Below are positions 1-7,647 of a stretch of 64,000 nt of DNA, piece after piece. Positions within the stretch are counted from its first letter, which is position 1; each line of letters begins with the position of its first letter. This DNA comes from Phreatobacter stygius (GTDB lineage Bacteria > Pseudomonadota > Alphaproteobacteria > Rhizobiales > Phreatobacteraceae). Below the pieces are notes generated by a model. It searched no databases and was not told where the DNA came from. It was given only the letters and a program-made list of their open reading frames with translations. The stretch lies in assembly GCF_005144885.1 (NCBI RefSeq), contig NZ_CP039690.1:6498873-6562872 (forward strand), written 5' to 3'. A program made the translations under genes and the position numbers.

Positions 1-1132
1 CCTGGGCGATCTTCGGCCAGAGCGAGGTGTGCAGGTTCTCCGGCGCGATGCGCACCTTGCCTTGCGGCGCGATCATTTCCGCACCCTTGACCGCGTCACG
101 AATGTTCGGCGGCGTAATGTCCCTCTGGGCCAGCTTCTGCACCGCCTGACGGAACAGATAGACCTGGAAATAGGACGGCTCGGAGACGAAATGGGTGACC
201 TTGTCGTCGCCCCAGCGCTTCTTGTAGGCGGCCACGAATTTTTCGTTCTCCGGCGACTTGTGCACCATGAAATAGGGCGCCGAGGTGAAATGGCCGGCCG
301 CAGCTTCGCCGCCCATGGCCGCCACCTCGTTCTCCGAGGTGGTCAGGCTGGCCATCGGCATCTTGGCGGGATCGAGGCCGGCGGCGCGATACTGGCGATG
401 CAGCGCCACCACGCTGTCGCCGACCACGGTCGAGAAGATGACGTTCGGCTGGGTCGACTTGAACTTGTTGATCACCGAGGCGAATTCGGAATGGCCGAGC
501 GGCACATATTCCTCGGCGACCACCTCGCCGCCGTGCCGCTCCAAGAGCTTCCGGCAGTAGTTGTTCTCTTCCTTGGGATAGATGTAGTTCGAGCCGATCA
601 GGTAAAATTTCGGGCCGAACCGCTTGATCAGCCAGGGCACGAACTCGTCCTGCTGCTGGTTCGGCACGGCACCCGTATAGATGACGTTCTTGGAGCACTC
701 GCGGCCTTCATAGAGGGTCGGGTACCAGTAGAGATTGTTCTGCCGCTCGAAGATCGGCAGCACCGCCTTGCGGCTGGCCGAGGTATAGGACCCGAACACG
801 CTGACGCATTTGTCGCCGACCACCAGCTTGCGCGCCTTCTCCGAAAAGGTCGCGGGATCGGAGGCCGGGTCTTCGACCACGGGCACGATCTTCATGCCGT
901 TGATGCCGCCGGTGGCGTTGATCTCCTCGATGGCGAGAAGGGTCGCCTTGTTCAGCGATTCCTCGATGATGGCGGTGGTGCCGGTCAGCGAGAACAGCAC
1001 GCCGACCTTGATCTCGCCATTCGCCGCCATGGCGAGATCGGCATTCTTGAACCAGAGATGTGGAAAGCCCGTACCGGTCGCCGTCCCGAAGACGGCCGCG
1101 CTCCTCAGCAGAACGCGTCGAGTAATCGCCAT
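1..1132 (-). CDS. Urea/short-chain amide ABC transporter substrate-binding protein (3' end cut by window)
   Basis: Periplasmic binding protein of the branched-chain amino acid/urea/amide class (Peripla_BP_6, UrtA/FmdD-like). The protein starts MAITRRVLLRSAAVFG, a twin-arginine type signal (RR at residues 5-6), followed by the family start EIKVGVLFSLTGTTA and later YWYPTLYEG and FSTVVGDSV. About 377 codons are visible; only the extreme C-terminus is missing. The start is chosen at 1132 because AGGGGAG lies just upstream. It is a close paralogue of the cytoplasmic AmiC-like sensor encoded at 1911-3053, but unlike it carries an export signal. Its leader contains an attenuator, so expression is probably controlled by the adjacent ANTAR protein. 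The ligand (urea, formamide, acetamide) cannot be read from sequence. Confidence 0.88.
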   Translation of the reverse strand, partial: MAITRRVLLRSAAVFGTATGTGFPHLWFKNADLAMAANGEIKVGVLFSLTGTTAIIEESLNKATLLAIEEINATGGINGMKIVPVVEDPASDPATFSEKARKLVVGDKCVSVFGSYTSASRKAVLPIFERQNNLYWYPTLYEGRECSKNVIYTGAVPNQQQDEFVPWLIKRFGPKFYLIGSNYIYPKEENNYCRKLLERHGGEVVAEEYVPLGHSEFASVINKFKSTQPNVIFSTVVGDSVVALHRQYRAAGLDPAKMPMASLTTSENEVAAMGGEAAAGHFTSAPYFMVHKSPENEKFVAAYKKRWGDDKVTHFVSEPSYFQVYLFRQAVQKLAQRDITPPNIRDAVKGAEMIAPQGKVRIAPENLHTSLWPKIAQ

Positions 1133-1257
1133 GTCGATCTCCCCTGGAAAAAAACAAAAAGCCCCCCAGATGCGCGCAATCGCGAGCATTTGGAGGGCTT
1201 TGCTGCCGATGTTTAAATGACGGCTATGTCGCCGCCGATCCCCTCTGTTGGGGATTA
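1133..1257 (-). promoter_or_regulatory. Putative ANTAR antitermination leader with two hexaloop hairpins
   Basis: Between the AmiR-like gene and the binding-protein gene the transcript can form two adjacent 6-bp hairpins. The first is at 1255-1238 (stem AUCCCC/GGGGAU, loop AACAGA) and starts inside the amiR stop codon. The second is at 1236-1219 (stem GGCGGC/GCCGUC with one G-U pair, loop GACAUA). One base separates them and they are followed by an intrinsic terminator. Tandem hexaloop hairpins next to a terminator are the known RNA target layout of ANTAR proteins. The loops do not fit the usual A1/G4 consensus exactly (loop 1 has A1 but G at position 5), so the binding role is inference. Confidence 0.6.
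1148..1201 (-). terminator. Leader intrinsic terminator (attenuator) before the binding-protein gene
   Basis: A 16-bp stem pairs AAAGCCCTCCAAATGC (1201-1186) with GCATCTGGGGGGCTTT (1173-1158) with a single A-C mismatch and a G-U pair. A T-rich tract with only one G follows at 1160-1148. It ends only some 16 bases before the start codon of the binding protein, so read-through must be actively allowed for expression. Confidence 0.85.
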
Positions 1258-1896
1258 CAGGTGTTGATCGTAGCCAAGCAGTTCAAACGAGTCAACGATC
1301 GCTGAGGCAACTGCGCTGGCCGAGACCCGGCGGTCCATCGCCTGCCGGCGAATGAAGCCATAGGCCTCGTCCTCGGGCATGCGCCGGGTTGCCATCAGGA
1401 TCGCCTTGGCCCGTTCCACCGTGCGCATGGAACGAAGATTTTCGTCCAGGCGCTCGACCTTGGCGCGCAGGCGCTGCTCGTAGCGGAACTGGCTGCGCGC
1501 CAGCACCAGGCTGGCGACCACCGAATTGGCGTTGAACGGCCGCGCCAGCACCGCGTCGGGCGTGGCGTGGGCCAAGGCGTCGGCATCGACCGGCTCGCCC
1601 GCCGGCAGGATGACCACCAGCGCCGCCCGCGCATCGCCGGGGATCCAGGGCAACCGGCGCGCCAGGTCGGGCGAATATTCGCAATAGACGATGTCGGCGT
1701 CGCAGGGCACGCTTTCCGGCAAGGGCCAGACCTGACGGGCGCGCAGGCGCAGCCGCTGCATCTCGCGCATCAGGAAACTGCCCTGGTCGTCGCGCGGCGC
1801 GACGACAGCGACATCGAGCCCCGCCAGTTCCTGCAGGATGGATTTTCGCGTGCCCGGCGCGCGGTCGTCGCCGGATTTCCAGGCAGCCTCGCTCAT
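1255..1896 (-). CDS. amiR: AmiR-type ANTAR-domain antitermination regulator
   Basis: A 213-residue RNA-binding response-regulator-like protein. The N-terminal part (about residues 20-130) is a degenerate receiver, lacking the usual acidic phosphorylation pocket, as in AmiR. A coiled segment (RLRAKVERLDENLRSM) leads into the C-terminal ANTAR domain with the hallmark RAKAILMATRRMPEDEAYGFIRRQAMD. It lies 14 bases downstream of the AmiC-like gene and directly upstream of a leader with hairpins and a terminator, so it should bind that leader RNA and permit transcription of the downstream transporter genes when the AmiC-like partner binds its ligand. The start is the ATG giving MSEAAWKSGDD. The family and context are clear; the regulated ligand is inferred. 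Confidence 0.85.
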   Translation of the reverse strand: MSEAAWKSGDDRAPGTRKSILQELAGLDVAVVAPRDDQGSFLMREMQRLRLRARQVWPLPESVPCDADIVYCEYSPDLARRLPWIPGDARAALVVILPAGEPVDADALAHATPDAVLARPFNANSVVASLVLARSQFRYEQRLRAKVERLDENLRSMRTVERAKAILMATRRMPEDEAYGFIRRQAMDRRVSASAVASAIVDSFELLGYDQHL

Positions 1897-1910
1897 GGCA
1901 TCCCCATTCC

Positions 1911-3053
1911 TCAACGCGCCGCGGCGCGCCCATAACCGATCAGGAACGGGTCGGCGTGAACCGGCGCCGGCGATTCCCTGATGACGTCGAACTGGCCGCG
2001 CCGGTTGACCTTGCCGATGCGCGTCCACAGATCCGTGTGGCTCGATGACGGATCGATCGTCACATGGCCCTGGGGCGCGTCGAAACTGGTGCCCAGCACC
2101 ATGGAGCGCAGCACGTCGGTATCGAGCGTATTGGCCTGGCCGAGCGCCTTGGCGAACAGATAGAGCTGGAAATAGGCGGCCTCGACGCACATGTTGGTCG
2201 GCTCGTCGTCGCCATAGCGCTTCTTGTAACGCGCCACGAAAGAGGCATTGGCCTCGCCGCCGACCCCCTGGAAATAGGGCGCCGCGGTGATGTGGCCCTC
2301 GCCGACATCGAAACCCATGGCACGGATTTCCGCTTCCGTTGTGGTCAGGCTGGCGATCGGCATGGTCCGCGGGTCGAGGCCGGCATCGACATAGGCCTGG
2401 TAGAGATAGACCGTGCCTTCGCCGACCACGGTCGAGAACACCACGTCCGGCTGGGTCCGGCGCAGGTCCTGGATGATCGGCAGGAAATCCTGCCGGCGCG
2501 CGCGCAGGCTCAAGTATTGCTCGCCGACCACCGAGCCGCCGCTCTGCTTCAGGAGTTCGCGCATCACCCGGTTGGATTCGCGCGGATAGATGTAGTCCGA
2601 GCCGATGAAATAGAACCGGCTGCCATAGGTATCGATCAGGAAGCGGCACAAGGCGACGCTGTTCTGGTTCGGCGCCGCGCCGGTATAGATGACATTGGCC
2701 GAGGCCTCGAAACCCTCATAGAGGGTCGGATACCAGAGCAGGCCGTTGAGCCGCTCGACCACCGGCAGCACCGCCTTGCGGCTCGACGAGGTGTAGCAGC
2801 CGAAAATGGTGGTGACATTGTCCTCGATCATCAGCCGCTTGGCATAGTGGCCGAAGGCGGCCGATTCCGAGCCGGGGTCATAGACGACTGGCACCAGTTC
2901 GCGGCCGTTGACGCCGCCCGCCGCATTGATCTCTTCGATCGCCAGCAAGGTGCCCTGAAGCTGGGTCTCCTCGATCACCGACATGAAGCCGGTGCGGGAG
3001 AAGAGTACGCCCACGCGCCATGGCGCCGCGGTTTTTTGAGGTAAATCAGGCAT
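1911..3053 (-). CDS. amiC: AmiC-like amide-sensing negative regulator (cytoplasmic binding-protein fold)
   Basis: A 380-residue Peripla_BP_6-type protein with no signal peptide (starts MPDLPQKTAAPWRVGVLFS), as in AmiC, which senses short-chain amides and sequesters AmiR. Family segments include LLAIEEINAAGGVNGRELVPV, GCYTSSSRKAVLPV, LLWYPTLYEGFE and FIGSDYIYPRESNR. A good Shine-Dalgarno GAGGGGA precedes the ATG. It is the first gene of the amiC-amiR-binding protein unit. No amidase is visible in the window, so the ligand could equally be urea or another small amide. It could be mistaken for a transporter subunit, but the missing export signal and the amiR neighbour argue for a sensor. Confidence 0.83.
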   Translation of the reverse strand: MPDLPQKTAAPWRVGVLFSRTGFMSVIEETQLQGTLLAIEEINAAGGVNGRELVPVVYDPGSESAAFGHYAKRLMIEDNVTTIFGCYTSSSRKAVLPVVERLNGLLWYPTLYEGFEASANVIYTGAAPNQNSVALCRFLIDTYGSRFYFIGSDYIYPRESNRVMRELLKQSGGSVVGEQYLSLRARRQDFLPIIQDLRRTQPDVVFSTVVGEGTVYLYQAYVDAGLDPRTMPIASLTTTEAEIRAMGFDVGEGHITAAPYFQGVGGEANASFVARYKKRYGDDEPTNMCVEAAYFQLYLFAKALGQANTLDTDVLRSMVLGTSFDAPQGHVTIDPSSSHTDLWTRIGKVNRRGQFDVIRESPAPVHADPFLIGYGRAAAR

Positions 3054-3401
3054 GGTTGTCGTCCCCTCGAGCGAGAGACAGGCAAGACCCTTGCCAGAGA
3101 TGAAGGAATTCGCCGGGAGCCTTGCACGCGAAGCGCCTCATGCGCAAGGACTGCGTCGGGGGAGTTTTCGCGGGCTCAAGCGCTCGCGGCCAACGGCATC
3201 CATGCTGCACTGCAACCGACGGCGATCGATGGCCGATCTGGGCTCGCACATCATGATCGCCAACGATCTGACTCTAGGGAAGCGGGCAGGCGCGGCGCCC
3301 CATTGCATCCGGGCGGCGGGCTGCGGCCAAGCATGTTTCCAACCGGTCCTCGACCGGCACCGGCTTGTCACGACGCGCGACCTGAGGCAGGAAGGCGCCA
3401 C
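3054..3401. other. Intergenic region upstream of amiC
   Basis: This 348-base stretch separates the leftward amiC-like gene from the rightward tRNA-Ser. Open frames across it have no recognisable product. It should hold the amiC promoter, but no convincing -35/-10 pair or repeat was seen. Confidence 0.4.
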
Positions 3402-3491
3402 GGAGAGGTGGCCGAGTGGTTTAAGGCAGCGGTCTTGAAAACCGCCGTGGGTGCAAGCCCACCGTGAGTTCGAATCTCACCCTCTCCGCCA
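3402..3491 (+). tRNA. tRNA-Ser (anticodon UGA)
   Basis: The acceptor stem GGAGAGG/CCTCTCC closes a class II tRNA with a long variable arm (GTGGGTGCAAGCCCAC). The anticodon loop is CTTGAAA with anticodon TGA, the T-arm contains GTTCGAATC, and CCA is encoded at 3489-3491. A T-run (ATTTTTTG) follows directly and may end transcription. The next gene has lower GC, but no integrase or repeated tRNA 3' end was found. Confidence 0.97.
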
Positions 3492-3531
3492 TTTTTTGAA
3501 ACGCGCCTCTCAGGTCAATCGCCGGCAAGTC

Positions 3532-4287
3532 TCACCGCCCTTTGAACTCAGCAAGAGGCAGCATGTCACCTCCACGATCGAGGGCTTCACGAATGCCGCG
3601 ATATCGCTCATCAAATTGCTGGAGTAGCGTAGCCAAATTGACGTGGGCATAGACAATGTCATCTAGCAATCCCTTCGTCGCGACCTCTCCCCGGCCCATG
3701 CATTGCTCCAGCAGCGTGAGATCGGAGGCTAATCCATCGACCAAGACTTTCGCATTGCAGGTGGAAAGCACGATCGCCGGATGAATGTGATCCACTCGCG
3801 ACAACATCATCTGCAGCCCGAGCGACGCGTTCGCCACGCGTTGATGCCAGGACCGTAGCGAAAGCATGTCGGGGGAAGCGTTTGGCCGGGTTAGTTCTGC
3901 GGCAACAATCTGGGCCTCATATTGGGCTTGCATTATCACATAGCGAACACCCCACGCCGCTTCCTCGCCCTGTTCACGGCGCCAGCGCCGCGCCCGCCTG
4001 ACTTCGCCTCTTGCTAACCAAGCGGCGCCCGCAACTGCAATTATTGACCCAGCCGCTTGCGCCCAACCCGCAGCGTCCGCGCTCCATCCCGCCCGTTGAA
4101 TGTTTTGAAATACGGCAAATCCTGCGAACCCGACCAATGCCGCGATGATGCCGAGGAAAGCCGCTTCACCCGCGCGGTAACGCAAGCGGGCTAAGATGGT
4201 ACGACTCCGCAAGACAGGCCGGGGCTCAATCCGGGGTGGCTCAGGGGCTCCTGTAGACTTCGGTTCTTCTCCGGTGTTCAACGTCAT
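3532..4287 (-). CDS. Hypothetical membrane protein, low GC
   Basis: Not recognised. The 251-residue product has a basic, proline-rich N-terminus, two membrane helices (around AAFLGIIAALVGFAGFAVF and AAGSIIAVAGAAWLA) and a soluble C-terminal half of about 160 residues predicted to be helical. The frame stays open upstream to 4458 (TTG), with another ATG at 4401. I chose the ATG at 4287, which starts MTLNTGEEPKSTGAPEPP, because the upstream part lacks features, but this start is uncertain. Base composition is visibly less GC-rich than the neighbours. Together with its position right after tRNA-Ser this hints at acquisition, without direct evidence for a mobile element. Confidence 0.55.
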   Translation of the reverse strand: MTLNTGEEPKSTGAPEPPRIEPRPVLRSRTILARLRYRAGEAAFLGIIAALVGFAGFAVFQNIQRAGWSADAAGWAQAAGSIIAVAGAAWLARGEVRRARRWRREQGEEAAWGVRYVIMQAQYEAQIVAAELTRPNASPDMLSLRSWHQRVANASLGLQMMLSRVDHIHPAIVLSTCNAKVLVDGLASDLTLLEQCMGRGEVATKGLLDDIVYAHVNLATLLQQFDERYRGIREALDRGGDMLPLAEFKGR

Positions 4288-4476
4288 CTCCAGTTGCAGT
4301 GGCGAGCCTGCTATATCGCCTTTTTGCGTTGAGCACGCAGCATTACTGCGAGCGCGACAGAACACCCGGCCAGATGCGGGGATAAAAGCGACAGTTTCCA
4401 TATTGCTTATGATTGTGGACGCCGCTTGGCAGCTTCCTTGACCATCGTTGTCCGCCAAAATCGGCCGGTCCGCGAT

Positions 4477-4959
4477 CTAGTATCTGCTCGCCGCTTCTCT
4501 GAGGGCTGCGAGATCAATACCCATCGATCGCAACGCCCACGCCGCGACGCCATGGTCCAAGGACGCCACCGCGGCCACGACATGCGCTCCCCTCAGTGGC
4601 TGATGACGGGATCGGTGGGCGGCCAACGTCTTCATGACCTCGATGCCTGATGCGCTGGCACGATAAAGCCCGTCGCGCCGCCGAAGCGGTTCCGGGGCGG
4701 CTGCCGTGCCGGTCAATCCTGCCGACCGGAGCGCCGCGACCTGTTGCGCCACGACCGCCTCACGGAAGTGGCCTGCGTCGGCCCCCACATCGGCAAACAC
4801 GTGACGTGCGGTCCCGTCCGGCAGGTCGATCGCTGCGAGGAGGAAATGTTCGGCAGCGGGCTCGCGCTGCTGGTCTTCCAAAGCATAGCGCTCGGCGGCC
4901 TCAAGCACCTGGCGGAGCGTCTTGGCAGCCTCGAGACGAGACTTGATCGCGGCAAGCAT
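4477..4959 (-). CDS. Stand-alone Clp N-terminal (Clp_N) domain protein
   Basis: A 160-residue protein with two Clp_N-like repeats. Repeat 1 spans about residues 15-75 (LEAAERYALEDQQREPAAEHFLLAAI). Repeat 2 spans about residues 100-158 (GIEVMKTLAAHRSRHQPLRGAHVVAAV). Such repeats form the substrate/adaptor-binding head of ClpA and ClpC, but no AAA+ module follows. It may bind Clp adaptors or unfolded protein, or act as a small partner of the HTH protein. It starts 7 bases after the stop of the HTH gene, so the two form a bicistronic unit. The exact role is unknown. Confidence 0.7.
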   Translation of the reverse strand: MLAAIKSRLEAAKTLRQVLEAAERYALEDQQREPAAEHFLLAAIDLPDGTARHVFADVGADAGHFREAVVAQQVAALRSAGLTGTAAAPEPLRRRDGLYRASASGIEVMKTLAAHRSRHQPLRGAHVVAAVASLDHGVAAWALRSMGIDLAALREAASRY

Positions 4960-4966
4960 ACGACGC

Positions 4967-5164
4967 CTATCCGTCTGTGTGGCCAATATCCGACAGGCGC
5001 TTATGAGCCGCCTGTCGCGAGACGCCCAATGCCTGTGCGATCCGTGCCCAAGACCACCCGCGCTCGAGTGCACATCGGACCGCCCGGCGCTCCAGAATAT
5101 CGGCATGACGGCGCAGTGCGACCACTTCGGCGAGACCGGCTTCAGGATCCTTCAGGTCGAGCAT
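4967..5164 (-). CDS. Small helix-turn-helix DNA-binding protein
   Basis: A 65-residue protein. The C-terminal half WSWARIAQALGVSRQAAHKRL is a clear helix-turn-helix of the sigma-70 region 4/MarR-like type; the N-terminal half is a helical segment (ALRRHADILERRAVRCALE). It is the first gene of the pair with the Clp_N protein. Its start codon abuts a region with two GTCAA-N6-TTGAC dyads, which suggests autoregulation. Its small size and pairing resemble HTH/Clp_N pairs seen in other bacteria whose function is not established. Confidence 0.72.
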   Translation of the reverse strand: MLDLKDPEAGLAEVVALRRHADILERRAVRCALERGWSWARIAQALGVSRQAAHKRLSDIGHTDG

Positions 5165-5166
5165 GC

Positions 5167-5210
5167 GTCAACGATCATTGACAACACCGCGGTTGTCAAC
5201 CTTTGTTGAC
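5167..5210. promoter_or_regulatory. Double dyad operator GTCAA-N6-TTGAC x2
   Basis: GTCAA at 5167 and 5195 and TTGAC at 5178 and 5206 form two identical dyads of 16 bases, exactly 28 bases apart. The inner half-sites also make a longer perfect inverted repeat, TTGACAAC-N6-GTTGTCAA (5178-5199). The array begins two bases upstream of the HTH gene start codon and probably overlaps its promoter. Binding by that HTH protein is inferred. Confidence 0.65.
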
Positions 5211-5422
5211 GCTCGCCGATTGTTTCAATGCCAGGACGCTCACGGCCATTGCGCAAGATCGCGGCACGCAAGAGCCAAAACCCTGACGCCGCTCGCTCAG
5301 CGCCACGGCTTGGCCCTGAGGGCCCGGCACCACTCCGGTTGCTTCAGCTCAACCAGCTGCGCGACACAGATGTAGCGATGATCAACTTGGCCAAGACAAT
5401 AGCTTCGGGCCGTTCGGACCGG

Positions 5423-5923
5423 CTAGGCGGGCAGGGCAAGATCGGCCGCAAACCATGCGGAGACGTCGCCGGCGGCCGTCGCGCAATCGATACGCCAAGC
5501 GGCACTGACATAGAGCGCGGTTCCGGCCGGAGCCTCATGGATCACTTGGCTAAAGCCCTGCCGCTCGTATTGCACCGGCTCTGCGGCAACGCCTCTGGCG
5601 GCCAGCCACGCATCATCGCGCATGGCCACCTGCAAGCGGCCGGCGCCGTTTGCGAATGCCATGCTTTCCAGCCACTCGCCGGTTTCGGGATGACCATCCT
5701 GATCTGCGGTTGCTCTGATGCGCATGGGCGACTCTCGGGTGATTTGCACGGCCAGGCGGACACAGATCAGCATCACGCCGTCAACCGCCATGCCCTCGGG
5801 CAGTTTGGGAACTTGGGCCTGAGCGACATCGATCGTTACGCCAGACGCTCCAGTGACGTGGAGCGAAAGCGTACCGAGTGGCGAGACAGCTGTTGCGCGG
5901 GCTTCAGGTTCTTGGACGCTCAT
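5423..5923 (-). CDS. Hypothetical protein
   Basis: Not recognised. The 166-residue soluble protein is rich in beta-type segments (LGTLSLHVTGASGVTIDV, GVMLICVRLAVQI, ALYVSAAWRID) and has no signal peptide or membrane helix. It lies 57 bases downstream of the efflux pump gene on the same strand and may be co-transcribed. A long frame on the opposite strand covers both this gene and the pump and was rejected as a shadow. Confidence 0.55.
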   Translation of the reverse strand: MSVQEPEARATAVSPLGTLSLHVTGASGVTIDVAQAQVPKLPEGMAVDGVMLICVRLAVQITRESPMRIRATADQDGHPETGEWLESMAFANGAGRLQVAMRDDAWLAARGVAAEPVQYERQGFSQVIHEAPAGTALYVSAAWRIDCATAAGDVSAWFAADLALPA

Positions 5924-5980
5924 GAGACAAGCCTAGTACAGCGTCGGCCGGCTGATTTCAAAGACGGCGAAGCGCGACCG

Positions 5981-7561
5981 TCACTGGCGCGGCTCGCTCC
6001 CGCCAACGACACCAATATGCCGCAGCGAAACGGCCGCGAGGATCGCGAGGATGGCAACGCCCACGGCGCTGAACAGGGCCGCACTGCCGAACCCTGCCGT
6101 GAACGCCGCCTGCGCCTCTTCGATAAGGCCGGGAGGCAGTTCCGACGCAACCGAAGACGCCGCCCACAAGCTGTCGCCAACGGCCTCGCGCGCTTGATGA
6201 CCGAGACTTTCAGGTATCTGGCCGAGCATCGTCCGGCGATAGATGGCGGTCGCGAGGCTGCCGAGCACGGCGATGCCGAGCGATATGCCGAGGTCCTGCA
6301 CCGTCTCGGACATCGCCGAGGCCGAGCCTGCCTTGTCGGCGGGGGCCGATCCGACCACGAGGTCCGTGCCCAGCGCAGCGATCGTGCCGAGCCCGAGATA
6401 GGCCAGCGAGAAGCCGGCGACGACGATGACCACGCCGGACGCGCTGTTGTCCAGTTGGGTCAGCATGAGATAACCCACCACCGACAGGCCCAGCGCTCCC
6501 GCCACGACAAAGCCCGGCCTTACGCGCCGCGCAATGAGCGGCGCCGCGACGCCGGCAGCGACCATGGCAAGTGCCGGCGGCCCCATCCAGAGACCGGCGA
6601 CGAGCGGGGAATAACCGGCTACCAGTTGCAGATATTGGGTGACCAGCAGCATTGTGCCGCCAACCGCGACAAGGCCAAAGAGCAGCACGATCAACGCCAC
6701 GCTGAAGGCTCTGTTGGCAAACAACGCCATGTCGAGCAGCGGATCGGCGAGCCGCCGCTGCCGGCGCACGAACACCGCGGCGAAGAAAAGCCCCACCGCG
6801 ATCGCACCGACGGGATGAAGTCCAAAACCGTCCTTGGCGATCTGCTTGATGCCGTAGACCGCGGGCAGCATGGCGGCAAGCGAAAGGCCAACGCTTGCAA
6901 GGTCCAGCCTGCCGGCCTGTGCTGCGCGATATTCCGGCAGCAGGACAGGCGCCAGCAGAAGCAGCAGGCCGACAACCGGCACGGCGATGAGAAAAGCTGC
7001 GCCCCACCAGAAATGCTCCAGCAGCACGCCGCCGACAACCGGTCCCAGCGCCATGCCGAGCGCGAACATGGTCGCCCATATGCCAAAGCCAAGGGCGCGC
7101 TGCCGTGGGTCGGCGAACATGTTGGTGATCAGCGCCAGCGTCGATGGCATCAGGGTTGCGCCGGCCATCCCGAGCAGTGCCCGGGCCGCAATCAGCATGA
7201 CGGCGCTGGTCGAGAAGGCCGCCAGCGCCGAGGCGACGGCAAAGGCGGCCGCACCCAGTATCAGGAGCTTGCGCCGGCCGATACGGTCGCCGAGCGTGCC
7301 CATGGTGATGAGGAAGCCGGCGATCATGAAGCCATAGGCATCCATGATCCAGAGCGCTTGCAGACTGGTCGGTTGCAGATCGGCGGCGAGCGCCGGAAGC
7401 GCCAGATGGAGCAGCGTGAGATCCAGACCGAGCAAGACGGTCGGCAAGGCCAGCAGCGCCAGCCCCAGCCATTCGCGGGCTCCGGCTGCCGTAGCCGACG
7501 AAGGGGCCAGGTCAGCCGCCGTCCTGGACAGTCGAAGATCGGGTTGGTCCTGAGAAGTCAT
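5981..7561 (-). CDS. DHA2-family (14-helix) drug efflux MFS transporter
   Basis: A 526-residue inner-membrane proton antiporter of the EmrB/QacA/SmvA type. After a 30-residue cytoplasmic start come about 14 hydrophobic helices. Motif A is seen as GTLGDRIGRRKLL after helix 2, and the motif C region as GMALGPVVGGVLLEHFWW. AAGG AGG lies right upstream of the ATG (MTSQDQPDLRL). It is divergent from an MmyB-type regulator across about 86 bases that contain a direct repeat, so it is likely controlled by that regulator. The substrate is probably a biocide or cationic dye by family analogy, which the sequence does not prove. Confidence 0.88.
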   Translation of the reverse strand: MTSQDQPDLRLSRTAADLAPSSATAAGAREWLGLALLALPTVLLGLDLTLLHLALPALAADLQPTSLQALWIMDAYGFMIAGFLITMGTLGDRIGRRKLLILGAAAFAVASALAAFSTSAVMLIAARALLGMAGATLMPSTLALITNMFADPRQRALGFGIWATMFALGMALGPVVGGVLLEHFWWGAAFLIAVPVVGLLLLLAPVLLPEYRAAQAGRLDLASVGLSLAAMLPAVYGIKQIAKDGFGLHPVGAIAVGLFFAAVFVRRQRRLADPLLDMALFANRAFSVALIVLLFGLVAVGGTMLLVTQYLQLVAGYSPLVAGLWMGPPALAMVAAGVAAPLIARRVRPGFVVAGALGLSVVGYLMLTQLDNSASGVVIVVAGFSLAYLGLGTIAALGTDLVVGSAPADKAGSASAMSETVQDLGISLGIAVLGSLATAIYRRTMLGQIPESLGHQAREAVGDSLWAASSVASELPPGLIEEAQAAFTAGFGSAALFSAVGVAILAILAAVSLRHIGVVGGSEPRQ

Positions 7562-7600
7562 GCTGCCTCCTTGTCGCGGGCGGACTTTCGAGGCAGGGTG

Positions 7601-7633
7601 ATCCTGTTACAATGTTGGAAATTATCCTGTTAC
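7601..7633. promoter_or_regulatory. Direct repeat ATCCTGTTAC x2 in the divergent promoter
   Basis: Identical 10-base repeats at 7601-7610 and 7624-7633 are 23 bases apart (about two helical turns). They lie between the efflux pump and its divergent regulator, a likely pair of operator sites. Confidence 0.55.
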
Positions 7634-7647
7634 CGAGGGCAACAGTC

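Noticed and set aside
3402-4458. Genomic island integrated at tRNA-Ser
   Set aside because: The neighbouring gene has lower GC, but no integrase, no repeated tRNA 3' end and no right boundary were found.
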